Source: Streptomyces iranensis (GTDB taxonomy: Bacteria > Actinomycetota > Actinomycetes > Streptomycetales > Streptomycetaceae). From it: a stretch of 64,000 bases of DNA. Under the pieces are notes generated by a model that saw only the letters and a list, made by a program, of their open reading frames with translations, did no database searches and was not told the origin of the DNA. The position numbers and the translations under genes were made by a program. Location: the NCBI RefSeq assembly GCF_017874715.1, contig NZ_JAGGLR010000001.1, forward strand, positions 744,000 through 807,999, in the 5' to 3' direction. Positions within the stretch are counted from its first letter, which is position 1, and each line of letters opens with the position of its first letter. Below are positions 46,668 through 56,330 of this stretch, piece by piece.

Positions 46668-48683
46668 TTGGCCGGAGACCCTCACGCGATAGCCGTCGTC
46701 GGCGCCGGGCCGCGCGGCACCAGCGTGCTGGAGCGCCTGTGCGCCTCGGCCCCGGAGCTGGCGCCCGGCACCCCGCTGACCGTGCACATGGTGGACCCCT
46801 CCCCGCCCGGCGCGGGACGGGTCTGGCGCACCGCCCAGCCGGACGAGTTGCTGATGAACACCGTGGCCTCGCAGGTCACCCTGTTCACCGACGCGAGCGT
46901 CGAATGCGACGGACCGGTGCGGACCGGGCCGAGCCTGTACGAATGGGTCACCGCGCGCGGCCTGGCGGCCGGCCTCGGCCCGGACGACTACCCCAGCCGC
47001 GCGCTCTACGGCCGCTATCTGGAGTGGGTGTTCGGCGAGGTGATGCGGGGCGCGCCGGACACCGTGACCGTCCGGGTGCACCGGGCCCGCGCCGTACGGC
47101 TGGAGGAACGGGCCGACGGCGAGCAGGTGCTGGCGCTGGACGACGGGAGCCGTCTGGAGGGGCTGCGCGCGGTCGTCCTGGCGCAGGGCCATCTGCCGGC
47201 GGCCACCGACCCCACGGAGCGGCGGTACGCGGCCCACGCGGAGCGGTACGGGCTGCGCTACTACCCGCCCGCCAACCCCGCCGATGTCGACTTGTCGCTC
47301 ATCGCGCCGGGCGAGCCGGTACTGCTGCGCGGCCTCGGCCTCAACTTCTTCGACCACATGGCACTGCTGACGGCGGGCCGGGGCGGCACGTTCGTCCCGA
47401 ACGGCCGCGGCGGTCTGGTCTACCGGCCCTCGGGGCTCGAGCCACGGCTGTACGCGGGGTCGCGGCGCGGCATCCCGTACCACGCGCGGGGCGACAACGC
47501 GAAGGGGCCGTGCGGCCGGCACACCCCGCTGCTGCTGACCCCCGATGTGCTCGGCCACTTCCGCAAGCGCGCGGACGCCGGCGATCCGCCGGACTTCCTC
47601 ACCGAGATATGGCCACTCGTGGCCAAGGAGGCCGAGACGGTCTACTACGAGGCGCTGCTGACCCTCCGCGCCCCGGACACCCACGCCCCGGAAGCCCCGG
47701 AGCCCCCGGACACCCACGCCCCGGCCGCCCCGGAAGCCCCGGACGCCCCCGAATCCGGCCCCGGAACCCCCACCCCGTTCACCCCAGCACGCTTCAGGCG
47801 TCACTTTTTGGCCACCGAGCACGGCAGCCCCGAAGAGGCCGCCGTGCTCGCGGAGTACGGCATTCCGGACGCGGAGCACTGGTCCTGGGACGCGGTGGCC
47901 CAGCCGCACCGCGGACGCCGGTTCACGGGGCGTGACGAATTCCGCCGGTGGCTGCTGACCTACGCCCACCAGGACGTGGCGCACGCTCGGCTGGGCAATG
48001 TCGAGGGCCCGGTCAAGGCCGCCCTCGACGTGCTGCGCGACCTCCGCAACGAGGTGCGTCTGATCGTCGACCACGGCGGGCTCACGGGGGCGTCCCGCCG
48101 CGCCCATCTGGACCGCTGGTACACCCCGCTCAACGCCTTCCTCTCGATCGGCCCGCCGCGCCGCCGGATCGAGGAGATGGCCGCGCTGATCGAGGCGGGC
48201 GTCCTGGACGTCCTCGGCCCACGGCTTGAAGTGACCTTGGAAAGTCCAGACCAAGGGGCCGACGAGGCCGGTTTCGCCGCGCGGTCGGCCGAGGTGCCGG
48301 GTCCACCGGTGGCGGCCACGACGCTGATCGAGGCGCGGCTGCCGGAGCCGGATGTGCGCCGGACCGCCGATGAGTTGCTGATCCATCTGCTGGAGACCGG
48401 GCAGGGCCGTCCGCACCGGGTGGAGGGCTATGAGACCGGCGGCCTCGATGTCACCACCGCCCCCTACCGGCTGGTGGACACCCAGGGCCGCCCGCATCCG
48501 CGGCGGTTCGCCCTCGGGGTGCCGACCGAAGGGGTCCACTGGGTGACGGCCGCGGGCGCGCGGCCGGGCGTCAACTCCGTCACCCTCTGCGACACGGACG
48601 CGGTGGCACGGGCGGCGCTGCGCGTGATGACCGCGCGGGAGCCCCGGCAGGAAGCTGCCCCGATGTGCGCCGTGGGGCTCTGA
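46668..48683 (+). CDS. FAD/NAD(P)-binding protein (HI0933/NAD_binding_9-like)
   Basis: A 671-residue protein with IAVVGAGPRGTSVLERL at its N-terminus, the usual dinucleotide-binding start of FAD/NAD(P)-binding domain (PF13454-type) proteins. LYGRYLEWVFGEV and VVLAQGHLPA follow. A low-complexity linker rich in Pro-Asp-Thr-His (near 330-365) divides it. The start may be TTG 46668; the ribosome binding site CGGGAGA supports it. Related proteins occur with siderophore or adenylation pathways, but no such partner is here. The product is unknown. Confidence 0.75.
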   Translation: MAGDPHAIAVVGAGPRGTSVLERLCASAPELAPGTPLTVHMVDPSPPGAGRVWRTAQPDELLMNTVASQVTLFTDASVECDGPVRTGPSLYEWVTARGLAAGLGPDDYPSRALYGRYLEWVFGEVMRGAPDTVTVRVHRARAVRLEERADGEQVLALDDGSRLEGLRAVVLAQGHLPAATDPTERRYAAHAERYGLRYYPPANPADVDLSLIAPGEPVLLRGLGLNFFDHMALLTAGRGGTFVPNGRGGLVYRPSGLEPRLYAGSRRGIPYHARGDNAKGPCGRHTPLLLTPDVLGHFRKRADAGDPPDFLTEIWPLVAKEAETVYYEALLTLRAPDTHAPEAPEPPDTHAPAAPEAPDAPESGPGTPTPFTPARFRRHFLATEHGSPEEAAVLAEYGIPDAEHWSWDAVAQPHRGRRFTGRDEFRRWLLTYAHQDVAHARLGNVEGPVKAALDVLRDLRNEVRLIVDHGGLTGASRRAHLDRWYTPLNAFLSIGPPRRRIEEMAALIEAGVLDVLGPRLEVTLESPDQGADEAGFAARSAEVPGPPVAATTLIEARLPEPDVRRTADELLIHLLETGQGRPHRVEGYETGGLDVTTAPYRLVDTQGRPHPRRFALGVPTEGVHWVTAAGARPGVNSVTLCDTDAVARAALRVMTAREPRQEAAPMCAVGL

Positions 48684-48821
48684 GGAGCGGGTTCAGGGCC
48701 CCGGAAAAGGGCCTCCCGGGCACTCATATTGGCAGGAACTTGAACTTGCAACAAAAGGTGAGGGGAACCTAACCTGGCGTTCCGCTGTTCCCCGTCCCCA
48801 GGAGCAAGGAGCTCCCCTCCC

Positions 48822-49301
48822 ATGCCTTCTTCCACCACCCCCCGCACCCTCGGCGAGGCGCTCGACAGCGCCAAGCCGTATGTCCTCTCCCTCTTCCGCA
48901 TCGTGGTCGGGCTGCTGTTCTTCTGCCACGGCGCCTCGTCGCTGCTCGGCTGGTTCGGCGGCATGATGGGCACCGGCAAGACCATCGAGGCCGGCACCTG
49001 GCCGGGCTGGTACGCGGCCGTCATCCAGCTCGTCGGCGGCGCGCTGGTGATGCTCGGCGTCGGCAGCCGCAGCGCGGCCTTCATCTCCTCGGGCTCGATG
49101 GCCTACGCGTACTTCCACGAGCACCAGCCCGAGAAGCTGTGGCCCATTCAGAACGGCGGCGAGCCCGCCGCGATGTTCTGCTGGGCCCTGCTGCTGCTCG
49201 TCTTCACCGGCCCCGGCCCCTGGGCGCTGGACCGGATATTCGGCTCGCCCCGCGCGAGCGAGGCGGCGCCGGAGGCGCGGCGCGAGCCGTCCCGGGTCTG
49301 A
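48822..49301 (+). CDS. DoxX-family membrane protein
   Basis: A 159-residue protein with four membrane helices: SLFRIVVGLLFFCHG (motif of the family), WYAAVIQLVGGALVMLGVG, AAFISSGSMAYAYFHEH and AMFCWALLLLVFTG. DoxX proteins take part in redox or oxidative stress responses; exact chemistry is not clear. GGAGCAAGGAG upstream supports ATG 48822. A 16-bp terminator follows at 49366. Confidence 0.85.
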   Translation: MPSSTTPRTLGEALDSAKPYVLSLFRIVVGLLFFCHGASSLLGWFGGMMGTGKTIEAGTWPGWYAAVIQLVGGALVMLGVGSRSAAFISSGSMAYAYFHEHQPEKLWPIQNGGEPAAMFCWALLLLVFTGPGPWALDRIFGSPRASEAAPEARREPSRV

Positions 49302-49365
49302 CGGACGGCAGCCGGACGTCACCTCGTCCAGCCGTCAGTTCCACGCATTCGGCATCACATCACCC

Positions 49366-49404
49366 ATCACGCCATGCGGGGTCGAACGCCCCGCATGGCG
49401 TGAT
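49366..49404. terminator. Perfect 16-bp stem terminator
   Basis: ATCACGCCATGCGGGG and CCCCGCATGGCGTGAT pair perfectly around a 7-base loop. It lies 62 bases after the DoxX gene stop and before the DedA gene. The hairpin is strong and near-symmetric, so it may work in both directions. No T-run follows. Confidence 0.75.
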
Positions 49405-49537
49405 TCGAACAACATCATCACACCCCTTACCGTTATCCTCTTCAGTCACAGGCGTACGCTGTATGGCTGTAACAGGCTGACGCCTGCCGCTTCCCGGCGA
49501 CATGCGCAGCGGGGGGACCGGGATCGGGAGAAGTACG

Positions 49538-50227
49538 TTGTTGGAACATTTGGGGTCGCTGACCAACACCCCATGGATCTATGCGGTGATCGGGGCATCC
49601 GTTCTGCTCGATGTCTTCCTGCCCGTTCTGCCCAGCGGAGTTCTGGTCATCACCGCCGCCACCGCGGCCGCCGGCACCACCGTCGACGCCGTCGGCGTGG
49701 TGCGCCAGGCCGGCACGGCCGACTTCCCCGCCATGTTCGGGCTGATGCTGTGCGCCGCGACCGCCTCCGTCCTCGGGGACATGGTCGCCTACCGGCTGGC
49801 CTGGCGCGGCAGCGACCGGCTCGACCGCGCCATCGCCCGCTCCCGCCGACTCACCTCCGCCCAGGAGAAGTTGGGCACCGCGCTGGTGCGCGGCGGCGGT
49901 CCGCTCGTGGTGATAGCCCGCTTCGCGCCCGCGGGACGCTCGGTCGTCAGCCTGAGCGCGGGCGCGGCCCACCGGAGGGTGAAGGAATTCCTGCCGTGGT
50001 CGGCGGTGGCCGGGCTCGCCTGGGCGGCGTACAGCGTGGCCCTCGGCTATGTCGGCGGCCAGTGGCTCGGCGCCACCTGGCTCGGCACGGCGGTCTCGGT
50101 CCTCGCGCTGTTCGCGGCGGGCGCCGGTGCCGCGTATGTGATGAAGCGTCCGGGTGAGGGCGAGACGGGTCCGCTCCCCGCGGGTCCGGCCGGGCAGCCG
50201 CTGCCCGGCGCCCACCAGGCGCGGTAG
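49538..50227 (+). CDS. DedA/SNARE-associated (VTT domain) membrane protein
   Basis: A 229-residue DedA-family protein with several helices and the motif block VVIARFAPAGRSVVSLSAG, where the conserved Arg and Gly residues lie. DedA proteins flip lipids such as undecaprenyl phosphate or phosphatidylethanolamine across the membrane. TTG 49538 is preferred because GGGAG lies 7 bases upstream; an ATG at 49502 in frame lacks one. A hydrophilic tail ends the protein. Confidence 0.75.
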   Translation: MLEHLGSLTNTPWIYAVIGASVLLDVFLPVLPSGVLVITAATAAAGTTVDAVGVVRQAGTADFPAMFGLMLCAATASVLGDMVAYRLAWRGSDRLDRAIARSRRLTSAQEKLGTALVRGGGPLVVIARFAPAGRSVVSLSAGAAHRRVKEFLPWSAVAGLAWAAYSVALGYVGGQWLGATWLGTAVSVLALFAAGAGAAYVMKRPGEGETGPLPAGPAGQPLPGAHQAR

Positions 50228-50311
50228 GGCCGTGTCGGCGAACGATTACTTATCGGCCCGCGATACCGGCTACGGTCCCTGCATGCGTACCCCCATCGTG
50301 CCGGTTCCGGC

Positions 50312-51010
50312 ATGCTGACCCGCGCCGCCGGGATGGTCGCCGCGTTCCTCGCCGGCCTCGCCCTGGTCGTCGCCGCGGTCCTGGTCGTACGGCATCTCAC
50401 CGAGCCCTCGGAGCCCGAGCTGCCGGTGGTCCCCGATGCCAGGCGTCCCGTCGTGGAGGCCGCGGTCCGCACCTGCTCCCCGCTGAGCGTGCCGCTGCTG
50501 GCCGCCCAGATCGACGCGGAGAGCGGCTGGCGCCGGGACGCGGACTCCGGGCACGCCCAGGGCATTTCGCAGTTCTCCCCGGTCACCTGGAAGGAGTGGG
50601 GCCAGGACGGCGACGGCGACGGCAGGGCCGACGTCTGGGAACCCCGCGACGCCATCCCCTCCCAGGCACGCTATATGTGCCATCTGTACGACGTGGTCAA
50701 GGTGGTCCCGGGCGGCAAGGCCGGGCTCGGGGCGACCCGGCTCGCGCTCGCGGCGTACAACGCGGGGCCGAACGCGGTGCTCCGGGCGCGCGGCATCCCG
50801 AAGATCCTCGAGACGCAGGAGTATGTCGACAAGATCTTGAAGGAGCTGCTGCCCAAGTACCGGAAGAGCGAGGAGAAATACCAGGAGAGCGAGGCGAAGC
50901 ACACCAGCAGTGCCTCCGCCTCACCCTCCGCACCGGCCTCCCCCTCGCCCTCCGGCGATCCTTCCGGGCCCGCCTCCGGCTCCTCACCGGCGGCTACGCG
51001 TCGGCCGTGA
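50312..51010 (+). CDS. Lytic transglycosylase (SLT domain), membrane-anchored
   Basis: A 232-residue protein with an N-terminal hydrophobic anchor (MVAAFLAGLALVVAAVLVV) and an SLT domain. Catalytic Glu is in QIDAESGWRRDADSGHAQG, followed by ISQFSPVTWKEWG, RYMCHLYDV and LALAAYNAGP. It cleaves the glycan strand of peptidoglycan outside the membrane. A Ser/Pro-rich tail ends it. Its last 17 bases overlap the convergent hydrolase gene on the other strand. Confidence 0.85.
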   Translation: MLTRAAGMVAAFLAGLALVVAAVLVVRHLTEPSEPELPVVPDARRPVVEAAVRTCSPLSVPLLAAQIDAESGWRRDADSGHAQGISQFSPVTWKEWGQDGDGDGRADVWEPRDAIPSQARYMCHLYDVVKVVPGGKAGLGATRLALAAYNAGPNAVLRARGIPKILETQEYVDKILKELLPKYRKSEEKYQESEAKHTSSASASPSAPASPSPSGDPSGPASGSSPAATRRP

Positions 51011-51776
51011 TGAAGTCCTCCACGGCCCGTACGAGTTCCTGCGGTGTCTCATCGGCGGGGTAGTGCCCGGCGTACTCCAGCTCCACCAGCTCGGCGTTGA
51101 CGTACCAGCGCAGCCAGGTCTGCCGCATCACCTCCGCCGTGAGCGCGGGGTCGTGGGCGCCGACCACGATCCGGACCGGCACCTGGGCACCGGCTATGTC
51201 CTCGTGGAAGTCCTCCAGCGCCCAGGAGTCCAGCCATGCGCGCAGCGCCTTGGGGTCGCTGTGCTCCACTGAGTGCCGCACCATCAGATCCAGCCAGGCG
51301 GCCGGGTGGCGGCCGCCGGTGGTGAGGTCGATGATCTCCCGGCGGTTCTCCGGACGGTCGGCGGCGGCCGCGAACAGCTGCCACTGCTCGCCCTCCATCG
51401 GCACCCCGCTGGCCGGCACCGGTGCGACCCCGACCAGCCGGCGGACCCGGTCCGGGGCCGCCGCCACGACGCGCTGGACGACGGCCGCGCCCATCGAGTG
51501 GCCGATGAGCGAGAACCGCTCCCAGCCGAGGTGATCGGCGAGCGCGAGCAGATCGCCCCCGGCCTCGCCGGTGGTGTACGCGCCGGGGATGTCGCGCGCC
51601 TCGCCGTAGCCGCGCAGATCGGGCAGCACATAGGTGAACCCGCGCCGGTCGACATGCGGCAGCATCGCGGCGTACGCGGCCCGGTCCGAGAACCAGCCGT
51701 GCACCGCCATCACATGGTGCGGCCCGTCGCCGACGGTTTCGTACGGTGGAACGAGGGGTGGAACGATCGGTTCCAT
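50994..51776 (-). CDS. Alpha/beta hydrolase
   Basis: A 260-residue hydrolase. The nucleophile elbow is IGHSMGAAVVQ; the oxyanion loop HGWFSDRAAY comes early; acid Asp is in VVGAHDPALT and His in EYAGHYPADETP. It is of the haloperoxidase/esterase type and should cleave an ester, amide or similar bond; substrate unknown. ATG 51776 starts MEPIVPPLVPP. It overlaps the 3' end of the convergent lytic transglycosylase gene. Confidence 0.85.
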   Translation of the reverse strand: MEPIVPPLVPPYETVGDGPHHVMAVHGWFSDRAAYAAMLPHVDRRGFTYVLPDLRGYGEARDIPGAYTTGEAGGDLLALADHLGWERFSLIGHSMGAAVVQRVVAAAPDRVRRLVGVAPVPASGVPMEGEQWQLFAAAADRPENRREIIDLTTGGRHPAAWLDLMVRHSVEHSDPKALRAWLDSWALEDFHEDIAGAQVPVRIVVGAHDPALTAEVMRQTWLRWYVNAELVELEYAGHYPADETPQELVRAVEDFITADA

Positions 51777-51944
51777 GGCGCCTCCGGTCCCAGTCGAATA
51801 CGGGCGCGCGGCGCGTGCCCGTGGGGGACAACGGTGACGTCTCCCGCTTCGGGTGGGCAAGCCCGATGCGCATATGCGTGCCCGCGATACGCCCCGGGAA
51901 GGGGTCGTATCGCGGGCGCGGGGTCGTCCGTGTGGCGGGGGGTG

Positions 51945-54212
51945 CTACGGATAGTTCACGAGGTTCGCCACATTGTTGCCGGAATTGGATGGCCCGCCCG
52001 TGTTGTTGATGACATGGCTGATGGTGCCGGTGCCGCCGAGCGACACGGTGACCATGTGGTGGAAGCGGACGCCCGGGGTGTCGGGGACCTCGAAGGCGCG
52101 GGCCGCGACGACACCGGGATTCACATTGAAGAAGCAGTAGCTGCCCAGCCCCCACGCCTCATGGCTGGTGACGTTCGGCCCCACCTTGTAGGCGGCGTAG
52201 CCCTGGGTGTTGCCGTTCATCCAGGCGCCCTGGTTGGGCGGGTCGTAGGGCATTTCGTTCTGGTAGAAGTACGTCCGGCCGCCGTTGCCGTTCCAGATCG
52301 TCTGGTACTGCTGATAGTGCTCGACGAACAGGCCGTACATGGTGACGTCGTCACCGTTGACGGTCAGGCCGTTGGCGGCGGTGTTGGTGTTCCAGCCGAC
52401 GCCGTCACCGTGGTCGGCCCGCCAGATCCACAGATGGTCGCCGATCACGTTCGAGCTGTTGACCACCAGGCTCTTGGACGCCTTGCCGACCCCGGCCCCG
52501 CCGACCCGGAAGAACACATCGTGCAGGGACGTCGGATTCGCCGCGTGCTCGGCACTCGCCCCGCTCGGGCCCACCTCCATCAGCGTGGCGGAGTTCACCG
52601 GACCCGCGTCGAAGAGCAGCCCCGCGACCTTGACCCCGTCCACGTCGGCGACCGACATCGCGGTCACACCGTTGTCGGGGACGAGGGTGGCGAGTCCGAG
52701 GCCGAGGACGACCGTGTCGGGCCGGGTCACCTTCAGTGTCTCGCCGAGGTGGTAGACCCCCGGGGTGAACAGCAGGTGCTTGCCCTGGGCGAGCGCGGCG
52801 TTGATGGCCGACGCGGAGACCCCGGGCCTGGCGATGAAGAACTGGTCGATGGGCAGCGACGACCCCGCCGGAGCGCCACCGGCCCAGGTGGTGCCCTGGG
52901 AATTCGACCGCGTCGCGGGCACGAAGACCTTGTAGGCGCCCGCCTGGTCCACGTAGAGGAAGGGCTTCTCCCGGACGGTCGGGGTCTGGTTCACCACCGT
53001 GAAGGGCGGATTGGGGAAGTTCCCCGAGGGCGCGTTGACGGCCCCCACGAACACCATGTTCCAGTTGGACCCGGACCAGCTCCCCCACTGGGTGTTCCGG
53101 GAGAGCCACTGCTGCTGCGAGCCGGAGCGCACCTGGCCGTCGACCTTCGTGTCCGCCATGAATCCGCCGCTGGACCAGCCGCCGTCATCGAGCTGGAGCG
53201 AACCGCGGACATGCATCCGGCGGTACGGCGCGGCCTGCGAGACCGCCCAGCGGTCGGTCCCCGAGGTGGGGGTCACGGACAGGTTCTCCGCGCCGCGCCA
53301 GAAATTCTGGGTCGCGTTCCCCTGGAACCAGTCGGCCTCGGCGTGCACCGCGCCGTTGATGGTCACATCGTCCGGTGACATCCCCAGGCCCAGCACCTGC
53401 GTGTAGAAGCCCACGTTGACGTCGGCGCTGTAGGTGCCCGGCTTGAAGAGCACCGCATAGCGGTTGGAGCCGAACTGGTTCCGCTCCTGCTGCTGGAAGA
53501 TGGAGTTCAGCCGGCTCTGAATGGTCGACGCGGGCATCGTCGGATCGAAGACGGCGACGTTCGGGCCGAGGTCGGGGCCGCCCGGGTCGCCGGGGACCTC
53601 GGCCACCTGGAAGGACTGGGCCGCGCTGCCGTTGCACGCGTACTGCTGGAGCTGCGTCCCGTCCTGGGTGGAGGCGCTGGGCACGTCGAGGCACTTGCCG
53701 CTGTGCCGGTTGACGAAGTGATACGCCCCGCCGCCCTCGTCCACGGCCTGCCACCGCTGGTTGTCGCCGCCGCCGTAGGTCCACAGCTGGACGGCGGCGC
53801 CGTCGGCGGTGGACACGTCCGTCACGTCCCACGCCTGGGCGGCGTCGTTGCGGTTGCCGACCCGGACGTAGCCGTCGCCCGTGGCCTCGAACTTCCACAG
53901 CTGGGCGGCGGAGTTGTTGCACGCGTACTGCTGGACGGCGGTGCCGTTCACCGTCGCCGCGCCGCGCGCGTCCACGCACTTGCCGCTGCCCTTGTTGACG
54001 GCGGTGGCCCAGCCCGACGGCAGCGCGGCGGCCTTGGCGCTCGCTCCGGGGGCCGTCGCCAGGGCGCCGCAGAGGGCGGTGAGCAGGGCGAAGACGGCCA
54101 GCAGAGCGGTTCTCCGGGGCCCGGGGACCCTTGGCGGCCGGGGGACTCTCGGGGGCCTGGGGACTCTCGGCGGCCTGGGGCGTTTCGCGGATCGTGCGGG
54201 TCTTCGCATCAC
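51945..54212 (-). CDS. Secreted ricin-B lectin plus beta-helix protein
   Basis: A 755-residue exported protein. The n-region has three Arg-Pro-Pro-Arg-Val-Pro-type repeats before the signal helix (TALLAVFALLTALCGAL). Residues about 65-200 form a ricin-type CBM13 lectin with QLWKFEATGD, QRWQAVDEG and SGKCLDV. The rest is a right-handed beta-helix-like domain reminiscent of GH55-type proteins (YAVLFKPGTYSADV, FTPGVYHLGETLKV). It probably binds and cleaves extracellular glucan. Automatic annotation often misnames this class; catalytic acids are not visible by eye. Confidence 0.8.
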   Translation of the reverse strand: MMRRPARSAKRPRPPRVPRPPRVPRPPRVPGPRRTALLAVFALLTALCGALATAPGASAKAAALPSGWATAVNKGSGKCVDARGAATVNGTAVQQYACNNSAAQLWKFEATGDGYVRVGNRNDAAQAWDVTDVSTADGAAVQLWTYGGGDNQRWQAVDEGGGAYHFVNRHSGKCLDVPSASTQDGTQLQQYACNGSAAQSFQVAEVPGDPGGPDLGPNVAVFDPTMPASTIQSRLNSIFQQQERNQFGSNRYAVLFKPGTYSADVNVGFYTQVLGLGMSPDDVTINGAVHAEADWFQGNATQNFWRGAENLSVTPTSGTDRWAVSQAAPYRRMHVRGSLQLDDGGWSSGGFMADTKVDGQVRSGSQQQWLSRNTQWGSWSGSNWNMVFVGAVNAPSGNFPNPPFTVVNQTPTVREKPFLYVDQAGAYKVFVPATRSNSQGTTWAGGAPAGSSLPIDQFFIARPGVSASAINAALAQGKHLLFTPGVYHLGETLKVTRPDTVVLGLGLATLVPDNGVTAMSVADVDGVKVAGLLFDAGPVNSATLMEVGPSGASAEHAANPTSLHDVFFRVGGAGVGKASKSLVVNSSNVIGDHLWIWRADHGDGVGWNTNTAANGLTVNGDDVTMYGLFVEHYQQYQTIWNGNGGRTYFYQNEMPYDPPNQGAWMNGNTQGYAAYKVGPNVTSHEAWGLGSYCFFNVNPGVVAARAFEVPDTPGVRFHHMVTVSLGGTGTISHVINNTGGPSNSGNNVANLVNYP

Positions 54213-54521
54213 GGAAGCCTCTCCTCGTGGGGGCGGGGGAAGAGCGCCCCGGCGCGGTCACAGGGCGGCCACCGCGCGTGCCAACGGGCCCTCGTCAACG
54301 GCGAGTTGGCTGGTCTGTACCGCGGCTTTGAGGACGGTATGACCATGGGATTCCGGTGTCAATACGAGCCTTAAGCCAAGTCGTGAAATTGCACTCGGAT
54401 GAGTCGTAGGGGCGGGGCCGGGCTGCCTGTGCGGCATACGGGCCGGACTGTGCTGCGTACGGGCGAGCCCGGCCCCGGCGGCCGCGTGTCAGCCGCGCCG
54501 TCCGAGGGCGCCCGTAGTCTG
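54213..54521. other. Intergenic region, no gene seen
   Basis: About 309 bases between the secreted lectin protein and the MASE1 gene hold a moderately AT-rich stretch near 54340-54400 but no coding frame with family similarity. The MASE1 open frame extends into the last 120 bases without a likely start. Promoters of both divergent genes should lie here. Confidence 0.35.
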
Positions 54522-55535
54522 ATGGCGGCTGTGGCGCGCGATATGGGGATCCGGCGGAACAACAGCCTCCGGCGCCACGGTGCCACCGCGCTGCGGCTCG
54601 TGGCCGTCGCCGCCCTCTACTACGCGGGCGCCAGGATCGGACTGCTCCAGGAGCTGGTGCGCGGTCAGGTCACCCCGCTGTGGCCGCCGACCGGCATCGC
54701 GCTGGCCTGTCTGCTGACGCTGGGCCCGATGGCCTGGCCGGGCGTCGCCCTCGGCGCCGTCGCGGTCAACGCCCCCATCGGCCCGTCGCCCCCGGCCGTC
54801 ATCGCGATCGTGGCGGGCAACACCCTGGCCCCGGTCTGCTCGTATCTGCTGCTGCGGCGCGTGGGCTTCCGGCCCGCCGTGGACCGGCTGCGGGACGCGC
54901 TGGTCCTGGTCTTCCTCGGCGCCCTGGCGGGCATGCTGCTCAGCGCCACGGTGGGCACCGCCGCGCTCCTGCTGTCGGGCGCGCTCGCGGCGGATGACTT
55001 CTGGACGGCCTGGTCGGTGTGGTGGACGGGCGACGCGATGGGCGTCCTGGTGATCACCCCCGTACTGCTGGTGCTCCGCCGTGCCCGGCTCCCGCGCGGC
55101 GTCGGCCCGTACCGCCTGCTGGAGGCGGTGGCCCTGCTGCTGGGCACGGCGGCCGTCGCGCTGGTGGCCATGCGGACGGAGGTCAGCCTGCTCTTCCTGG
55201 TCTTCCCGTTCCTGATCTGGGCCGCCCTGCGCTTCCAGCTCGCGGGCGCCGCCCCGTGCTCGCTCATCGTCACGGTCCTCGCGATCGCCTCGACTGCGGA
55301 GGGCACCGGCCCGTTCTCCCAGCACTCGCTCGCGGCCCGGATGGTCACCCTCCAGGCGTTCAACGGCTCGACGGCCCTGACGGCCCTGCTCCTGTCCGCG
55401 ATCATCACCGAACGCAACGCCACCCGGCGTCAGATCGAACGCGTCTGCGCCCAGCTGGCCGACGTCGTCTTCCGTCTGACCCCGGACGAGCCCCGCCCGC
55501 CCGAGGGCGACCGCAGATTCCCGGACAGGCGATAG
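54522..55535 (+). CDS. MASE1-domain integral membrane protein
   Basis: A 337-residue protein, almost entirely membrane helices, with the MASE1 motif WPPTGIALACLLTLGPMAWP. MASE1 domains usually act as sensors fused to histidine kinases or GGDEF enzymes; here no output domain follows, only a short hydrophilic tail. It may be a free-standing sensor that needs a partner. The start is uncertain between ATG 54522 (MAAVARDMG) and ATG 54543. Its stop codon lies in the first copy of a 30-base tandem repeat. Confidence 0.75.
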   Translation: MAAVARDMGIRRNNSLRRHGATALRLVAVAALYYAGARIGLLQELVRGQVTPLWPPTGIALACLLTLGPMAWPGVALGAVAVNAPIGPSPPAVIAIVAGNTLAPVCSYLLLRRVGFRPAVDRLRDALVLVFLGALAGMLLSATVGTAALLLSGALAADDFWTAWSVWWTGDAMGVLVITPVLLVLRRARLPRGVGPYRLLEAVALLLGTAAVALVAMRTEVSLLFLVFPFLIWAALRFQLAGAAPCSLIVTVLAIASTAEGTGPFSQHSLAARMVTLQAFNGSTALTALLLSAIITERNATRRQIERVCAQLADVVFRLTPDEPRPPEGDRRFPDRR

Positions 55536-55590
55536 CGGGCCGTACTTCGGTTGGACACCGGATAGCGGGCCGTACTTCGGTTGGACACCG
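55531..55590. repeat. Perfect tandem duplication of a 30-base unit
   Basis: Two identical adjacent copies (55531-55560 and 55561-55590) of a unit that begins GATAGCGGGCCGTACTTCGG and ends TTGGACACCG. The first copy includes the MASE1 stop. The exact identity suggests recent duplication. It lies just before the histidine phosphatase gene. Confidence 0.9.
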
Positions 55591-55649
55591 CCGGAACCCG
55601 CCGGCCGCCACCGGCCGTCCCTTCCAGCGACTCTCGAAGGACAGGGGCC

Positions 55650-56330
55650 ATGACCGCGACCCGAACGACTCACACAACCCACACGACCCGAACGACTCAC
55701 ACGCCCCACGCCACCCGCTATCTCTATCTGACCCGCCACGGCGAGGCCACGCCGGACGAAAGCGCGCTCACGCCCACCGGCCGCCGCCAGGCCACACTGC
55801 TCGGCGAGCGGCTCCGGGGCGTTCCGCTGTCGGCGATCCACCACGGCCCGCTGCCCCGGGCGGCCGAGACCGCCCGGCTGATCGGCGACCAGCTCGACGA
55901 CGTACCGGCCCATGTCTGCGAACCGGCCGGGGACTATGTGCCGTACACGCCCCGGCGAGCAGAACTGCCCGCCGACTCCGCCGACTTCCTGCTCGAATTC
56001 GTCCATCGCTTTCCGCCCGAGGAACGCGTCCGCGGCCCGCTGCTGGCCCGTGCCGCCGAGGAGCGCTTCACGAGTCCGGTGGACGGGCCCGAGGACCGCC
56101 ATGAGCTGGTCGTGACGCACAACTTCCTCATCGGCTGGCTGGTCCGGGCCGTGCTCGACGCCCCGAAGTGGCGCTGGCTCGGCCTCAACCAGTGCAACGC
56201 GGCCCTGACCGTCATCCGCTGTCCCCCGCCCGGCCGGCCGCCCTCGGTGCTCTTCTCCAACGACATGGCGCACCTGCCCGCGCCACTGCGCTGGACCGGC
56301 TATCCGCCGGAGCTGCGGATCACCTCCTGA
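55650..56330 (+). CDS. Histidine phosphatase superfamily protein
   Basis: A 226-residue phosphatase. The catalytic RHG is in YLTRHGEATP, and the second His is in ELVVTHNFLIGWL. The first 20 residues are a Thr/His/Arg-rich repeat (TRTTHTTHTTRTTHTPHAT) that is not part of the domain. It should remove phosphate from a small metabolite or protein; the target is unknown. The ATG 55650 follows GGACAGGGGCC. A 30-base repeat separates it from the MASE1 gene. Confidence 0.85.
   Translation: MTATRTTHTTHTTRTTHTPHATRYLYLTRHGEATPDESALTPTGRRQATLLGERLRGVPLSAIHHGPLPRAAETARLIGDQLDDVPAHVCEPAGDYVPYTPRRAELPADSADFLLEFVHRFPPEERVRGPLLARAAEERFTSPVDGPEDRHELVVTHNFLIGWLVRAVLDAPKWRWLGLNQCNAALTVIRCPPPGRPPSVLFSNDMAHLPAPLRWTGYPPELRITS

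Noticed and set aside
49366..49404. tRNA-like GTTCGAA segment
   Set aside because: The bases are the loop and stem of a perfect 16-bp terminator hairpin, with no cloverleaf.
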